A stretch of DNA of 64,000 nucleotides from Rusavskia elegans (taxonomy: Eukaryota; Ascomycota; Lecanoromycetes; Teloschistales; Teloschistaceae): the NCBI GenBank assembly GCA_011316305.1, contig SAUG01000003.1, positions 62,001 through 126,000 on the forward strand, written 5' to 3'. The position numbers and the translations under genes are program-made. Below the pieces are notes generated by a model. It saw nothing but the letters and a program-made list of their open reading frames with translations. It ran no database searches and had not been told where the DNA came from. Positions 10,145 to 23,900 of the stretch are shown piece after piece. Each line of letters starts with the position of its first letter. The first letter of the stretch is position 1.

Positions 10145-12039
10145 ATTAATATCTATATAAAACTTTTTTAGATTTAAATCTACTAGTTCGGACTATCGAA
10201 AATAAAAGATTTAGATAACTACTATAGATTTTTCGTTTAGATATAAAGTTCGTCGGCTATATATAATTTATATAGATAGTTTTTAATAGCTATAAAATTA
10301 TCCGCGAGTAAATTAAATTTGATTTAAGAATTTTAAAACGAATTTCCCTTTTATTAGATTAAAATATCTAGTTAAATCTAGAAAAAATCGTATATTTAAA
10401 AATATTTATATTATAGATTAAAAGTTAGTATTAATTTTAGAAACGTTTAATTAGATTTTTATTTTTTTCTACTAATTATTCTAGCTATTTCTAGTATTAA
10501 AAGCTTTTAAAACTTTTAGAATCTTTCTAGCTTGGATAGAAGCTTCTAGATATTATTATTAATAGTACTAATTCTAATAGAATATTAAAAAAAGAGTTTA
10601 AAAAGACTTTTACTCGGTTCGATAGCCGATAGAATAGAGTTTAAAACTTTATATCTTATTTAAATTTTATAATTAATCTAATAGTTTAAAATTTAATTAA
10701 AATTATTAGATTATAAAGAATTAGCGACGATTTTATCTAATAACTAGATAATAAATAAACAAGAAATATTAGTACTATCCTATCTAATATAATAAAAAAA
10801 GGAATATATATAGATAATAATAATTTAGAAATTTTAAAATTAATATTTATTTTAGGCTCGTACCATTATAGTCTATATTTCCATTTCTTTTTAATATAAA
10901 CTTCGCTTTAAAAATATCTAAAAAAGAGTTAATTTTAATTTCTAATTTGGAAATAAAATTTAAAATATCTATATTTAATAGAATTTAATATATTTTCTAA
11001 TTTATCGGATATACTAATTATTCTATTTTATTAATAAATTTATAAAATCGAACTCGTAAAATCTATAAATATAAAACATTATCTTTAATATAGATAAATA
11101 GTAATCTTTTCTCTTTATAGATAGTATATTACGGTTATTCTATAAAATTATTTTATTAGTTTTAAAAACTATAGATATTAGAATTTATTAAATATTCCGA
11201 TTTTATAGTACTATTTTTAATTATCTTTCTAGAATAGAAAAAGTAATTCGATTATTAAACTATATTAATAAAGAAATAATACTAATATTTTATAAAAAAA
11301 TTAATATAAAGTTTATAAATATTATTTTAATATTAAAAATAAAAATAGATTAAATTTTATATTTATAAATATTTTAGATTCTATAATAAAGTTTTACTTT
11401 TATTAAAACTAGAATAAAGAAAATAATAATAAAAAAATTAAAAAAATTTTAGAATATAAAAATAGATATTAGATTAACTCTAAAAAATATTTAACTGAAT
11501 ATTATAGAGTTCCTATTAATTTATTAAAGTCTAAAATCTATTATATAAAAGAAAATGAAATAATATAAAAAGATAATATATTACAACTTTACTAGTTAAT
11601 CTAAAATCTATTTTATTTACTTTAAATTATTTTTTTAATAATTTTAATATATTCGCGATAATACTACGAAAGATAATTTAAAATAAATATTTTAGAAAAA
11701 TAATATTTCGAATTTTCTAAAACTAATATAAATAGCTCGCGATATTTTTATTTATCTAATATCTTCGGTAGGAATAAAACGGACTTTTAATTTTATAAAA
11801 AAAGTTTATCGATAGAATCGAATCTAAATAATTCTAGAATATATAGAATAAATAATACTAATTGAATATTATAATCGTATAATAGATTTAGAAATAGAAA
11901 GAATTATAATAGAATTATAGAATATATATAATCGGATATAATCAAAAGATTGAATATTATTTTAGAAAAAAAATTCTTTTAAAAAGGAATTAAAAAGTAT
12001 TTTAAATAAATTAAATTAAATATTTTTTTGTTTAATATT

Positions 12040-12278
12040 TGTAAAATAGATATATTTTTAGAACAGTGCACGATTGTAGACCAGACGAAAGATATATTAT
12101 AAAACTAATTTATACCCTAGAAAGCCTAGCGTATAGTCTAGTAATAAAGAAAAGGAAAAAGCGGAAAAGAATCGAAATCCGATACGCTAACGACGCTCTA
12201 GCGACTAGACGGCGAGCCTCGTTTCTAAATATTCTAATTATATTTCCAGAATCTATATAACGTATCTAACGTTTTATA
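12040..12278 (-). repeat. LTR of gypsy family 1 copy A (3' LTR)
   Basis: It matches 27630-27868 in direct orientation, and 49738-49976 and 61649-61887 in reverse orientation. The outer edge reads TGTAAAA, and the 61887 edge keeps the intact TAACA end. A 64-codon frame in it (12066-12260) starts with GTG and is only LTR sequence. Confidence 0.88.
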
Positions 12279-13489
12279 ATTACTTTTCTTTTAATAATAT
12301 CGTTTCTAATATTATATTATATCTGTTTATATATTTATAGTATTTATTAAATATACCTATTAACTTTCTAGTTAACTATAAAAATTAAAAAAGATAAAAA
12401 AAAAGAATTACTTTTTAGCTATTATTATAATCGGCCTCTTTTTATATATAACTATATTTTAGTTATATAGATATATACTAGAATAAAGTTAATAAAGAAA
12501 AATACTATTATAAATCGAATATAGATTTTCTAATTAGCGAGATACGACCGTAATTACGGTTAAAAATACTAACTACAGTATTATAATACTATTAAATAAA
12601 CGATATAATATTACTTTAGCTAATATTTTCGAAGAAATATTTTATATCTATAGATATATGTAAAGTTTACGTTTATATATATATATATAATTTATAAATA
12701 ATATTAGATAAAAGTTCTAATAAATATAATTAAACCCGAATCTAATATAAGTATTCGAGGATTTTAAATAGTAAATAAACGTTCGGAACGATATAGTTCC
12801 GACGCGCTAGCGACGATATAGTAACATTTTATTTAGTAGAAATTCTGATTTTCTATATTTTATTTATTCGAATAGTTTTTCGCTGTTTATATAAATTCTT
12901 TACTTTTATATATATCAATATATCTTTTCTACTATATATTAGATATATACGCTTTATAACTAGCGATTATAGTAATATAAATCGTTTATACTCCATTTTT
13001 AAATATTCGAAAAACTATTTTATTAATATTTATTCTAAATATAAAAAGGATAGAATAAATCTATCCGATTATAAAACGGTATAGTTTTTTTTATTATATT
13101 AATTTAAAGTTAACTATGATATATACTTTATTCTTTTAATTCGACTATAAAATAAATAATAAATACTTGCCGATTTATAGTTTAGAATAAAAAAAACTAT
13201 TTTTCAATAACTATAAATTTATAAAAAAACTCGTTTTAGATAATATAAATATTATTAAATATATTATCATCTTTAACGCGATACTATATCATTTTATATA
13301 GATATCTACGACTTTTAATTACTTCGCGACGATATTAAACTCTATTTTTAAACGCCTAAATACGTATAAATACGATAACTAAAATCTAATTTAAAAGAAT
13401 AAAACTATATAAATGAAGCTAGCTACTTTAGAATATAAACTTTATAAATATAAACCGTAGGCGCTGCGTAGCGAGCTACTATCGTTTCT

Positions 13490-13747
13490 AACTATTATAG
13501 ATCGATTTAAAATGATAATAATAGCTTGATATTTCTATATAGATAGAAAGTTTATCTATAAATAAACGAATAAGGCTGAACGCTAGGCCTAATTAGATAA
13601 CGAATCTCGCAGGACTAATAAACCGCGGTTAACGGAACTTAGTTAGCGTATTAGTCAGCCGGTACTATCGACTAGTACTTCTATATCTACTGAATTCTAT
13701 ATAAGTTTCGGGCAATTGGAATTGTTTTTAATAAATACTATAAAAGG
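13490..13747 (-). repeat. G2 copy 1 3' LTR
   Basis: It matches 20723-20968 and 48201-48447. A shared block contains GCTGAACGCTAGG and CCGCGGTTAACGG. The right edge is approximate because the last 20 bp have diverged. Confidence 0.8.
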
Positions 13748-16700
13748 AAAAAATAGTATTACTTTCGATACGCTCGTATTAAATATTTAAAAACTTTAAA
13801 AACGTTAAAAATAAAGGCGCTAAAAGTTAAAAAGAAAATAATACTACTAGAAATCGAATCCGGACTATACTAGAGCCTCTAAATAATAAAGAGCGGCTAA
13901 TAGAACAGCCGAGCTAATTTCTTTATCGCTTAAATAGAAACGATACGTACTACTACTATACTATAACGTCTAGTAATAGAATCTTCGAATTAGAATCTAA
14001 TAGATAGTAGTAGTATTTTACTAAATATAAAAGAAATATAATTATATTAAATCGAATATATAAAGCGCCGGCGAGATATAATAATTTATAAACGCTTTAA
14101 TTTTAATCCGGAACGATATAGAAAATCTACTAATAGTACGGATATTTAAAGTTCCGGTTACTATAATACCGCTGGGGTATAATTAAATTATTACTAATAA
14201 CGAAATCTAGATAAAAAAAGGAAATATTTATTATATTTATTAATAAAATCTATATAATATATTAAATTTTATAACCTATACTAGCTATTATACTACGGTC
14301 TATAGCCTTTCTATTTAACTAGATACTAGAAGCGCTAGCGTATCTTTCGCCGATCTACAATTCGTTTTATTTCGAACTAGTTAGAGTCTTTTTCCGGAAA
14401 TTCTATTTCGACGGCAGAAGGCTTATTATTAACCGAAAGCCGATTAAAAAAATTATCGCCGATAGGCGCTAGTTCTAATTAGGCTATAGAAATAATAGAA
14501 TAGATTTTTATAATAATAGAAAATTTTATTTCGTATACGAGGTATCCGATTAAATAAATTACTTTAAACGGATTAGTTTATTAATATAAAAGTTTTCAAT
14601 TAGTAATATCTAGCAGCGTATATCCGTAATAAAATTTTAGAAAAACTTTATTACCTGGTTTAAAAAATCTGGTTTTATATAGATTATTATACCGGATCTT
14701 AGAAAAAGCGATATTAAAAGCTATTATATCTTTTATTTCTATATATTTAATAGATTTTAGGCGTTTTATATTTTCCGGCGGTAGGTCCGATAAAATACTA
14801 ATCGTATCTTTACGTCGAAAGTCTAGTACTAGTTTATTAGAGATTATACTAGTAGTAAAGCTGATTATATTATTAAATACGAACTATAGAAAAAAAATAG
14901 CTTTAATTTAATTTTTATCCGAATATTTTATAAATTAAAAATAGAAATTAATTTCTACTATTTAATTAGTATATTCCAATTATCTATCCATTTATAGATA
15001 ATACGCTGTAGATATTAGAATTTTTATTTCTAGCTTCTAGAGAATTTGGCGCTAGAAAGATAATATAAATTTACGATTCCTATTATTTATAATAGCTAAA
15101 AAAGTTCCCTAGTTATATTTGAATAAAATAGTAATAACGAGATTCGTCTAATTAATAGCGGAATAAATAATCTATTTAGAAATTAGTAAAACCTTTTTAG
15201 TATATTTATATATAATTATCAGTATATAATCTTTAATAGAAAACTTTATAGATAACGCGAGTACGAAATCTGTCGTAATTATATAAAATAGTACCTTCTG
15301 AAAAATTAGATTAAAGAAACTATAGAGTCTATATCGCTTTATTTAATTTAACTAATATTACTAATAGTACTCTATATTTTTTTCAATCCTTTTATATATA
15401 TTACGAATATAAATCGATAGATAAAATTCTTTATATATATAATAATATCGTTAATAATATCGGTTATAAATTTCGCCGATAACTTCGTCTACAAGCTTAT
15501 CCGAAATATAAAGTCGATTTCGATTATTTCTGAAAATATAGTAGAAAAATTTATTATATATTCGGAAATTAATATCTAATATATAATATTCGTTATCTTT
15601 AATATTCAAATCTAGTTCCTAGATTTATAATATTATAATTATTTTAATCTATCGTTTATTATTAGCGTAGATCCTCTAAATATACTATTTAAATTTATCT
15701 ATTATTTTAATAAACGTTATATAATATATCGGTATAATAATATCCGGAACGTATTAAAAGATATTTTTTTTATTATTAATTTTAGTATTTCCGTATAATA
15801 CGTCTAAAATACTTTCTTTATTTTTAACCGGCGTATAGAAAACCTTCGTCTCGAATTATAATAAAGTATTAGAAACGATATTAGTTTTACCTATTTTAGG
15901 ACGTAATTTAATATTAAAAGCCGAAAGATACTATAATATATAAACGAATTTTAGATTTAATTTATCGGTATTTATTATTTTAAATAAGGTCTATTTCGAA
16001 ATTAAAATCGCTACCGAGTAATTAGTATATATAATTACTAGTAGCTTTTAAGAAAAATTAATAAAATAGCGAGCCTTTTTTACTATTTAGATAATTCTAG
16101 CGACTTCTAATTCGATAGACTAATAATTCCGTTCGGCGCTATTAAAATATTTATTTAGAAATATTATTAGCTATATTCTAATAGATAGAAAATCTTTATT
16201 AGAATCTCTTTTAATATAGTATATAATTACTATAAAGCCGAATTACTTTAATATATCTAAATCGATATAGAACTTCTTTATAGAATCGAAATAATAGAAG
16301 AAAATTAGTAGTTCGAACGCTATTTATAGTACCCGAAATAATTTCTTTTTTTCTAGAATAGGATTATACTTTAACTTCGTTAATTAGAATTTATATTTAA
16401 ATTTTTTAAAGCTTTATCCGAATTCTTTTATAAATAAAATCTTCCTTTTTTATAGAAGTTCGGCAAGTAATATATATCCTATAATTATATAATATAGCTA
16501 GCTAACTATTCCGAGATAGATTTTTAAATTCTATAGATATTTAGAAAAAATCTTTTCCGAAATAACTTTAATTTTATCTTTTAAAGTAGTTATTCCTAGT
16601 ATATTAACGCGTTATTTAAGTAAACGAACTAAAGGATACTCTATTAATAATTTAAAAGGCGCGAGACTAACTCGTTTTATTTAGAATAGAACGAAAATTT

Positions 16701-19700
16701 AATCTAAATATTTTAAATATTCTTTTAAACTATATAAAAAAATAATAATATTATTTATTTAGATTTTAACGAAATCTTTAAACGAACGAAATAGTTTATT
16801 AATCTAGCGCTATATATATAGCGGTAAGCTTTTATATCCTATAAACGTTATCGAAATTTATTTCTATCCGCGATAAAAAACTATAGTAAGCTTATAATAA
16901 TTACGGTATTAGATTCTAAATTTATAAAACTATTCTATAACGTTAATAATAAAAATATAGAGATATTCTAATACTAAAGCGATAATATCCGTTTATAATA
17001 GAAGAAAATAACTATTTTTTTCCGTAATAGCGTTAAAGCTTCGGATATTAACTACTACTCGTTCCTTTTTTATACTATCTAGGAGATTCTTCTATACTAC
17101 GAATATAGAATATATAAAAGACGTTAGCTATTCGAAATATTCTATCTTACTTTATTTATAGAATTTATTAAAGGTTTTATTAAATTTAATACGGTCCATA
17201 TAGTTTAGATTATAAACTTTTAAAGGTATAGACTTTATTTCTTTTTTTAAATGTATTAGTATCTATTTTTTTTTAGAAATATCTACTATAATTTTATAAT
17301 CGGTAAATATATTTTAGTATTTTTTAGTAACGGCGGCTAGCTATTACGCTATTAGTAGTTTATATTAAATTATAATACTATTAGATAGACGGTATTCTAA
17401 TTTAGAATCTATAGATATAATAGAAGAAACTAATTTAGCGAATTCGATATTTTTAACTAAATTCGCGTTAAATCTCGCTGGAATTTTACTAAAATTTACT
17501 TTATTATCCGGGTAAAAAACGTTTTAATTTATTAGAAAATCCCGCGCGCTAACTATATTAGGCAATTCTAGACGATATACGATTTTATTTTATATAATTA
17601 TAGCGGCAGCGAGTATCGCTATAGATTTAATAGCTATTTTTTTTACTAATTTTTTAATAGTATATCTAATAGTATTCTATATTAACTCTGCCGTAAGCGA
17701 AATTATATTAAAAGCGGCAGTATAGTATCTTTTATATCGATTTTCGTTAATTTTTCTAAACCGGATTCGTTTAGATAAAACTATAGGCGAGTAGTTTATA
17801 TTATAGACGTTTACGAAGCTAAAAAAAGTATCGACTATATAGATAAAAGCGCTATCGTTAAAACTAATATTTATCTTCGGCGTTAACTTTAATTTAGGCT
17901 CGAAGAAGAAATTATAATTTCTAGGAATATTATTTTAATATTAAATTAGAATTCGGATTACTTTATTAGATTTTAATATAATATTACTTTAGATTCTAAT
18001 AGTATACTTAAAGTTAGATATTTTATAAATATAAGATTTAAAGTTAACCTTAAAATTTTCGTAGCTGCCGATAATAATTTACTATTTTTAATAATCTAAA
18101 ATTTTTACTTTCGGAATTAAAAGATCTATATCTAGTAGTAAATTAGTTTATAGATTTTTAACGATATAGATTTTCTTTATAAATTTTATAATAGCTGAAT
18201 CGCTCTTTAGATAGAAGGTAAAAATAGCGAGTTTATCGGTTCGATAGATTTATTTATCTACGCTATAAATAGAAATCTTTTTTAGTAGTTTTTTAATTTT
18301 AATACCTTTTAAAATGAATTTTCTATCGACTATTAATAGTATATATTCTAAATTAGTATATACGGTTTTAGCGTTAGATATATCCGGACGGAAAATTAAT
18401 AGAAAAAAGATATAATAGAAGCGTTTAAAGATTAAACTAGTTTCTATAATCTATTTAATATTTAAAGCGATTATACGAGGTATAAAAGTCTCTTTTTTAC
18501 TAGAAAATTATTTATCGGCGATAAATATTTATATTTCGGCTTTATTACTTTCCGTATTTTAGTAAACGGTTTTAAAATACTTAAATAATTTATTATATAA
18601 CTCGAATAAAACGTTATACTTCTAATATAAATATAAAACCTTCGATCTAATATCGATAAAGTTCTGGCTAATTTCTTTATATTCTGACTTCTTATAAGCT
18701 CTATTATAGTATTCGATATTATTATTATAAAGTTCAGCAGAACTATTACTATAATACTTATAAACGAGATTCTATTCGATATATTAGATATAAACTTCCT
18801 TTATAATAGAATAATCTTCGCTATATACGTCTTTATAAACTTCTATTTAATAGGTTTATTAAGGCGGAACTAGCGGTACTAAATATTAGAAATTTAAACC
18901 GAAATAAAGTTTTCTTTAGAACTAGTTATTATAAAATCCCTAAAGTCTATTACTATATACTAGCGTAGAGTTCTACCGTATTAGAAAGGAATTTCTTTAT
19001 AGATTTCTTAATCTACTTGCGAATATAGGACGAAGGGAATTCGCGCCGTTTTAGATAAAAGGCGTTTCTAGTAGATCCTTTTTAATAAAAGGAAGCCGAT
19101 ATCTCTAGGAAGGCTAAAGAATCTACTAAACCGTAGAATACTAATATTCGTATCCGGAAAGACCGAAATTCAATATCGATTAGGGCCGAAATAAAAACCG
19201 ATTCCCTATTTATTAACGGCTAGAATTATTAGGGAGTATTCCCCGGAACTACCGGAAGTAGTCTTTTTCTATAGTCTAGATTTCGAGTTTATAATTATCT
19301 ATTAATCGAAAGAATATATTAATAATAGTCTTTTCTATTAGTTTAAAAATAAAGGTAGTACGAAAAGCAGTAGCGAGACCTATCTATATCTATATAATAA
19401 TTTACTAAATATTAATCGTTTCGGCGATTTTTATAGCTCGAAGCCTGGTCTAACTATATTCGCAAGATTCGCGATAGCAGTTTATATTTTTAATAGTATA
19501 CTTTTTTTTTATTTAGAATATATATTCCTTTTTCTATTAATAGTTTAAAGCGAATAATTAAGATATTAATCTATATATCGAGGTTTTTTATTAGATATTT
19601 TTTATTTATATCCGAAAGTTCGTTAGAATAATATTATAGAGTTTTACTATAAAGATATATCTATAGGTTTTTTTTTATTTTATTATTTAATCTAATAACG

Positions 19701-20722
19701 TTTTTAACTCGTTTAATAAAGATATAGACGTTATAGAAGTGAGTATCCTTATCTATATATTTAATATAAGGCCCGGTCTCGGCAGATTTATTATTATAGA
19801 AGGGGTAGAAGTAGCTAATATTGTATACGACGAATTTCTTATATTTATCGGCTTTAGTAAAGAACGTAGAAAGTTTAGGCGATAGTAAAGGCGTCTTTTT
19901 CCTCTATTAACTTTATTAGCGAAGTTCTATAAACTCTATTTAGATTATAATATTCTATTTCTCTAACTTTTTAAAAATTTATATTATTATAGAGTTAGAA
20001 ATATAGTTTTATACCGTATTTAAGTTTCGATTTATATCTATTTTAGATAAAATAAAAAGGTCCGCTAGAATTTCGTTAATTATATTTTCCTTTTTTTTAT
20101 TTTTAAAAGAGATTCGATAATTTACAAGAGTTTATATATATATAAAATCGTTCCGGAATTCGGCTATATTTTCTCTAAAGCGTTTAATAGCAGTTTATAC
20201 TATAGCCCCGCTATTTAACTATTCGTCGAGCTATTTAGGCGATCGAAATAGCCGGAAGGATAATTTTATTTTAGCGTCTATAATATTATCTATTTCGGTC
20301 CTAAAAGATCTAGAATCGCTATAATTATTATATACGAAGTTTAATAAATCTAGTATATTCTAATACTAGTTAGCAGTATATTTAAAACCGATTCTATCTA
20401 TAAATTCGACAAGCTGATACTCGAAAAGAATAGTACTATTATCGAGAAATAGGAGTAGCTTATCTATCGATATTTTAACTAATTAAAATCTAATTAATAA
20501 ACCGCTTTATTTCTATTATACCTAAATATATAAGATATAATTAGTAAAAAATAGTAGTTAATTAGTAAATACTGCTAATAAAGTATATTTAAAAAAAATA
20601 GTTAGTATTTTCGAAAATAGAGATAACGTTACTAGTATAATCAATATTTAAAAATAGAAATTAATATTTATAAACGGTGAATATATTATATAGTACCTAT
20701 AAATAAATTTTTAATTATTACT

Positions 20723-20968
20723 AATTATTATAGATCGATTTAAAATAATAATAAAAGCTTGATATTTTTATATAGATAGAAAAATTATCTATAAATAAAC
20801 GAGTAAGGCTGAACGCTAGGCCTAATTAGATAATAAATCCCGCAGAGCTAATAAGCCGCGGTTAACGGGGCTTAGTCAGCGTATTAGTCAGCCGGTACTA
20901 TCGGCCAGTATTTCTATATCCACTGAAATCTATATAAGTTCTAAATAGTTCAAATAGTTTATAATACT
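20723..20968 (-). repeat. G2 copy 1 5' LTR
   Basis: It matches the LTR at 13490-13747. It keeps more CA/TG than the internal region, for example in TCAGCGTATTAGTCAGCCGG. Confidence 0.82.
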
Positions 20969-23900
20969 AACTTTTTTCTATAAAATTTCGACTTTTTTTT
21001 ATATTTACCGTTTCTATTTATTTCTCGTCGCGAGAATTCTATCCCGCCGGCGGTATCTAGATTTCTATCTTTTAGGATAGATACTACTAGTATCCCGGCG
21101 GTAGTATAGATATTTACTATAATATCTCGTTCTACTACTATAATATCCCGTTCTACTACTATATTATATCTATCTTTCGATCTAAAATTTTTAGATAAAA
21201 TTCGATAATTTTCTATATAAAATAGCTTATCGCTTATATATCGTTATAGAATCGGATAATATTCTATAAATTATAGTATTTTCTATTATAGAAAAATACG
21301 AATTCTATTTACTTTCGACTAGTACCGTTTATTAGATTTCGGACGATAGACTAGATAGATCTATTCCGATATATATATTAACTTTAGAATATCCGATATC
21401 GATAATCGAGTAATTTATATCTACTATTAAAATATCTTCGCGTAAATTAATATTTTTTTTATTTTTCTAGTTATTTCCGAAACCGATATAATCTTTTAGT
21501 AAATTGTTCTATATATTTAATAAATATAGTAATAGAAAGCTATATCGAATTACTTTTCTATATACTATTAAATAAAAAAAGAATTTATAATTATTTTCGA
21601 TAGTTTTATTATAATTTCTACTAATTTTTTCGCCTATCTCCTATTATAATCTTTATTAACTTTATTATACGCAGTTTTAAAGGTACCGGAAATGTCCGAA
21701 TTCTAATTTCTAGAAATTAAAATTACCGATATCCCGGCCTTTTAAATAGTCTCTTTATTAAATAGTCTAATATTTTTCGATACTTTTAATTTTATCTATA
21801 AATTTCTATAAATTCTTTTTTTAATAATATTAAAATAGATTACTTTTCCGGCGCTATTTCCCCCGCCTATAATAGAATAAAAAGACAGCCTAGAATAGAA
21901 ATATATAGAAAAACTAGATCGGTTATATAAATATCGATATTTATAGACTAGAATAAATAATTTATATTATAGTAAATAAAGTCCTTGGTATTATAGATTC
22001 TATAAAATAATTTAAAAGAATTTATTAACTATAAATCTATTTCTAGATATATATATAATATATATATTCTATAAACGTCTAATATTTATAATTATAGTTT
22101 ATTTTTATTAAATTTTACCTTTTTTATATATTTTTATTAGAAGGTTATTCTAATTATATATTTCGATAAATTTTTAAACACTTTTAAAATCTTCCTATAA
22201 CTATTAGAAATTATATTCCTTTAGCTAATCAGTCTATTTAATTAGATATTTAGCTTTTAATTCCTCGTTTATTTTAGATTTTATAAATCTTTTATCTAAA
22301 ATAGCTTCTATTTTCTATTTCTTTTTATTATTAATAAAGTCCGATAATAGATATTCTAGCAGTTTACTATTCTAGCGGCGATAGAACTTTTATAAAAAAA
22401 ATATATAAAAGATATTATAGGTTTTTAATCTAATTAAAAAAACTAACCGATAAATTTAAAAATCTATATATTTTAAAATCCGATATAATTTTATAAATTT
22501 AAAAATAATCTTTTTCGATTATTTAAATTTTAGATTATTTATAAATAATAGTATTAAATTACGAATTTTATATTCTGTCGATTAATATTTTTTATTATAA
22601 TATTTGGTCTAGTTTATTTAAACTTTTTTCTAATTTATATAGATCGATTTATATATCTTTTATAAGTTTATAATTCCTTCTTTACTACTAATACTTTTAT
22701 ATTTACTATTTTCCTCTTTACGGTATTATTTTTAACGCTTTCGAATATTATATCTAGGTTATAGTCTATAAACGCTTCGAAAAAGAATATTTTTATAATA
22801 TAATATTCGCTAATATTATAGATAAATTTATCTAAAAATAGGAATTTAATCTCGTTTTTCTATTTATTATAAATATATATTCTTAGATAATATTCTAGTA
22901 ATTAATTCTATCGTTTAATCTATCTATCTATTTAGAGATAGAATATAATATTTAAATAATATTTAATTTTTAAATAATAGTAGACTTCCGACTAGAATTT
23001 ATTTATAAATAGCGAATTTCTATCCCTAATAATTTTATTAGAAATAAATTTTTTATACTAAAGTTTATCGTTAATATATTCTATAAAATTCTTCGTATTA
23101 ATCGTTTTATAATAAAAAATATACCTCGCCATTTTAGTAAATCGATCGACGGCTATAAATATTGAATCTATTACGTTTTAAAAGTATTAAATAGATAATA
23201 ATCTAGTAATAAAATTTATTACTAATTTTTTCTATAGATATATAAAATATTAAAAATAATAAAACTTTCTATATAGTTTATATCTATAGATTTTAATTTA
23301 TTAATAGATATTATACGTTTCTATATATTTTTTAATATATTTAAATAGTTTTAGCTAGCTATAGCTGCGTCGAATAAACGATAATATCTACTAATATCTA
23401 AAATATCTAATTATAGAATTATTATAGTATTTTACTAGAAATTCTATATATAGTACTTTATTTTCGGGTATATATAAAGACTTTTTATAAAAGAAAAAGC
23501 TAGTTTTTATTTCTATATTTTATAGCCCGGCTTTCTTTTTTAATTTATATTAGATAATCTATAAACGCTTTTAAATATCGGCGTCCCGATTTTAAAATTA
23601 GATAAATATATCGCGTATACTAGGAATTACTTTATTATAAACTATTTTATTAATAGTAACCTTCTACGCCGTTTAATATAGGATATCTAGGCTATAGTAT
23701 ATATTTCTAGCGATAGAATTTATTCTGTTATTATATTTTTTATCGGAAATAATTATCGCTAATCTATTACTATTATTTTAGCGGCCTATTATATCTAAAA
23801 ATAATTTCGATAAACGAAATATATCGTATCCTTTATTTAGTAGTAGAAAGTTAATTCTATTATCTTTAGAGTTTTCTAGGCGTTCTAGTTATACGCCTAT

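Larger units (their letters stand above)
13490..20968 (-). mobile_element. Ty3/gypsy retrotransposon family 2 (G2), copy 1
   Basis: This minus-strand element of about 7.5 kb is nested in gypsy copy A, with LTRs at about 13490-13747 and 20723-20968. Recognisable degraded domains: reverse transcriptase about 17.3-16.5 kb, with the post-RT segment resembling DLEIYLGLTGYLR near 16.5 kb; RNase H 16310-15880 (DASK-like block, a SAERNYW/TELEVA-like block, and a STDKLNL/RASQYLS-like end); integrase about 15.75-14.9 kb, with an HPQTDGQSE-like block near 14985; and a chromodomain at about 14420-14220 (EYLVKWKGYGP-like block). So gag-pol order and a chromovirus-type C-terminus are present. Stops concentrate at Trp/Gln positions. 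The stretch 15.43-20.96 kb matches G2 copy 2. Confidence 0.88.

Noticed and set aside
12066..12260. 64-codon frame
   Set aside because: Entirely inside the LTR of gypsy copy A and starts with GTG; a chance frame in a repeat.
13840..15000. + strand reading across this stretch that looks like a degraded protein of unknown type
   Set aside because: The minus strand of the same DNA gives the G2 integrase HPQTDG-like block and a chromodomain in the right order and frame, so the + reading is antisense shadow.
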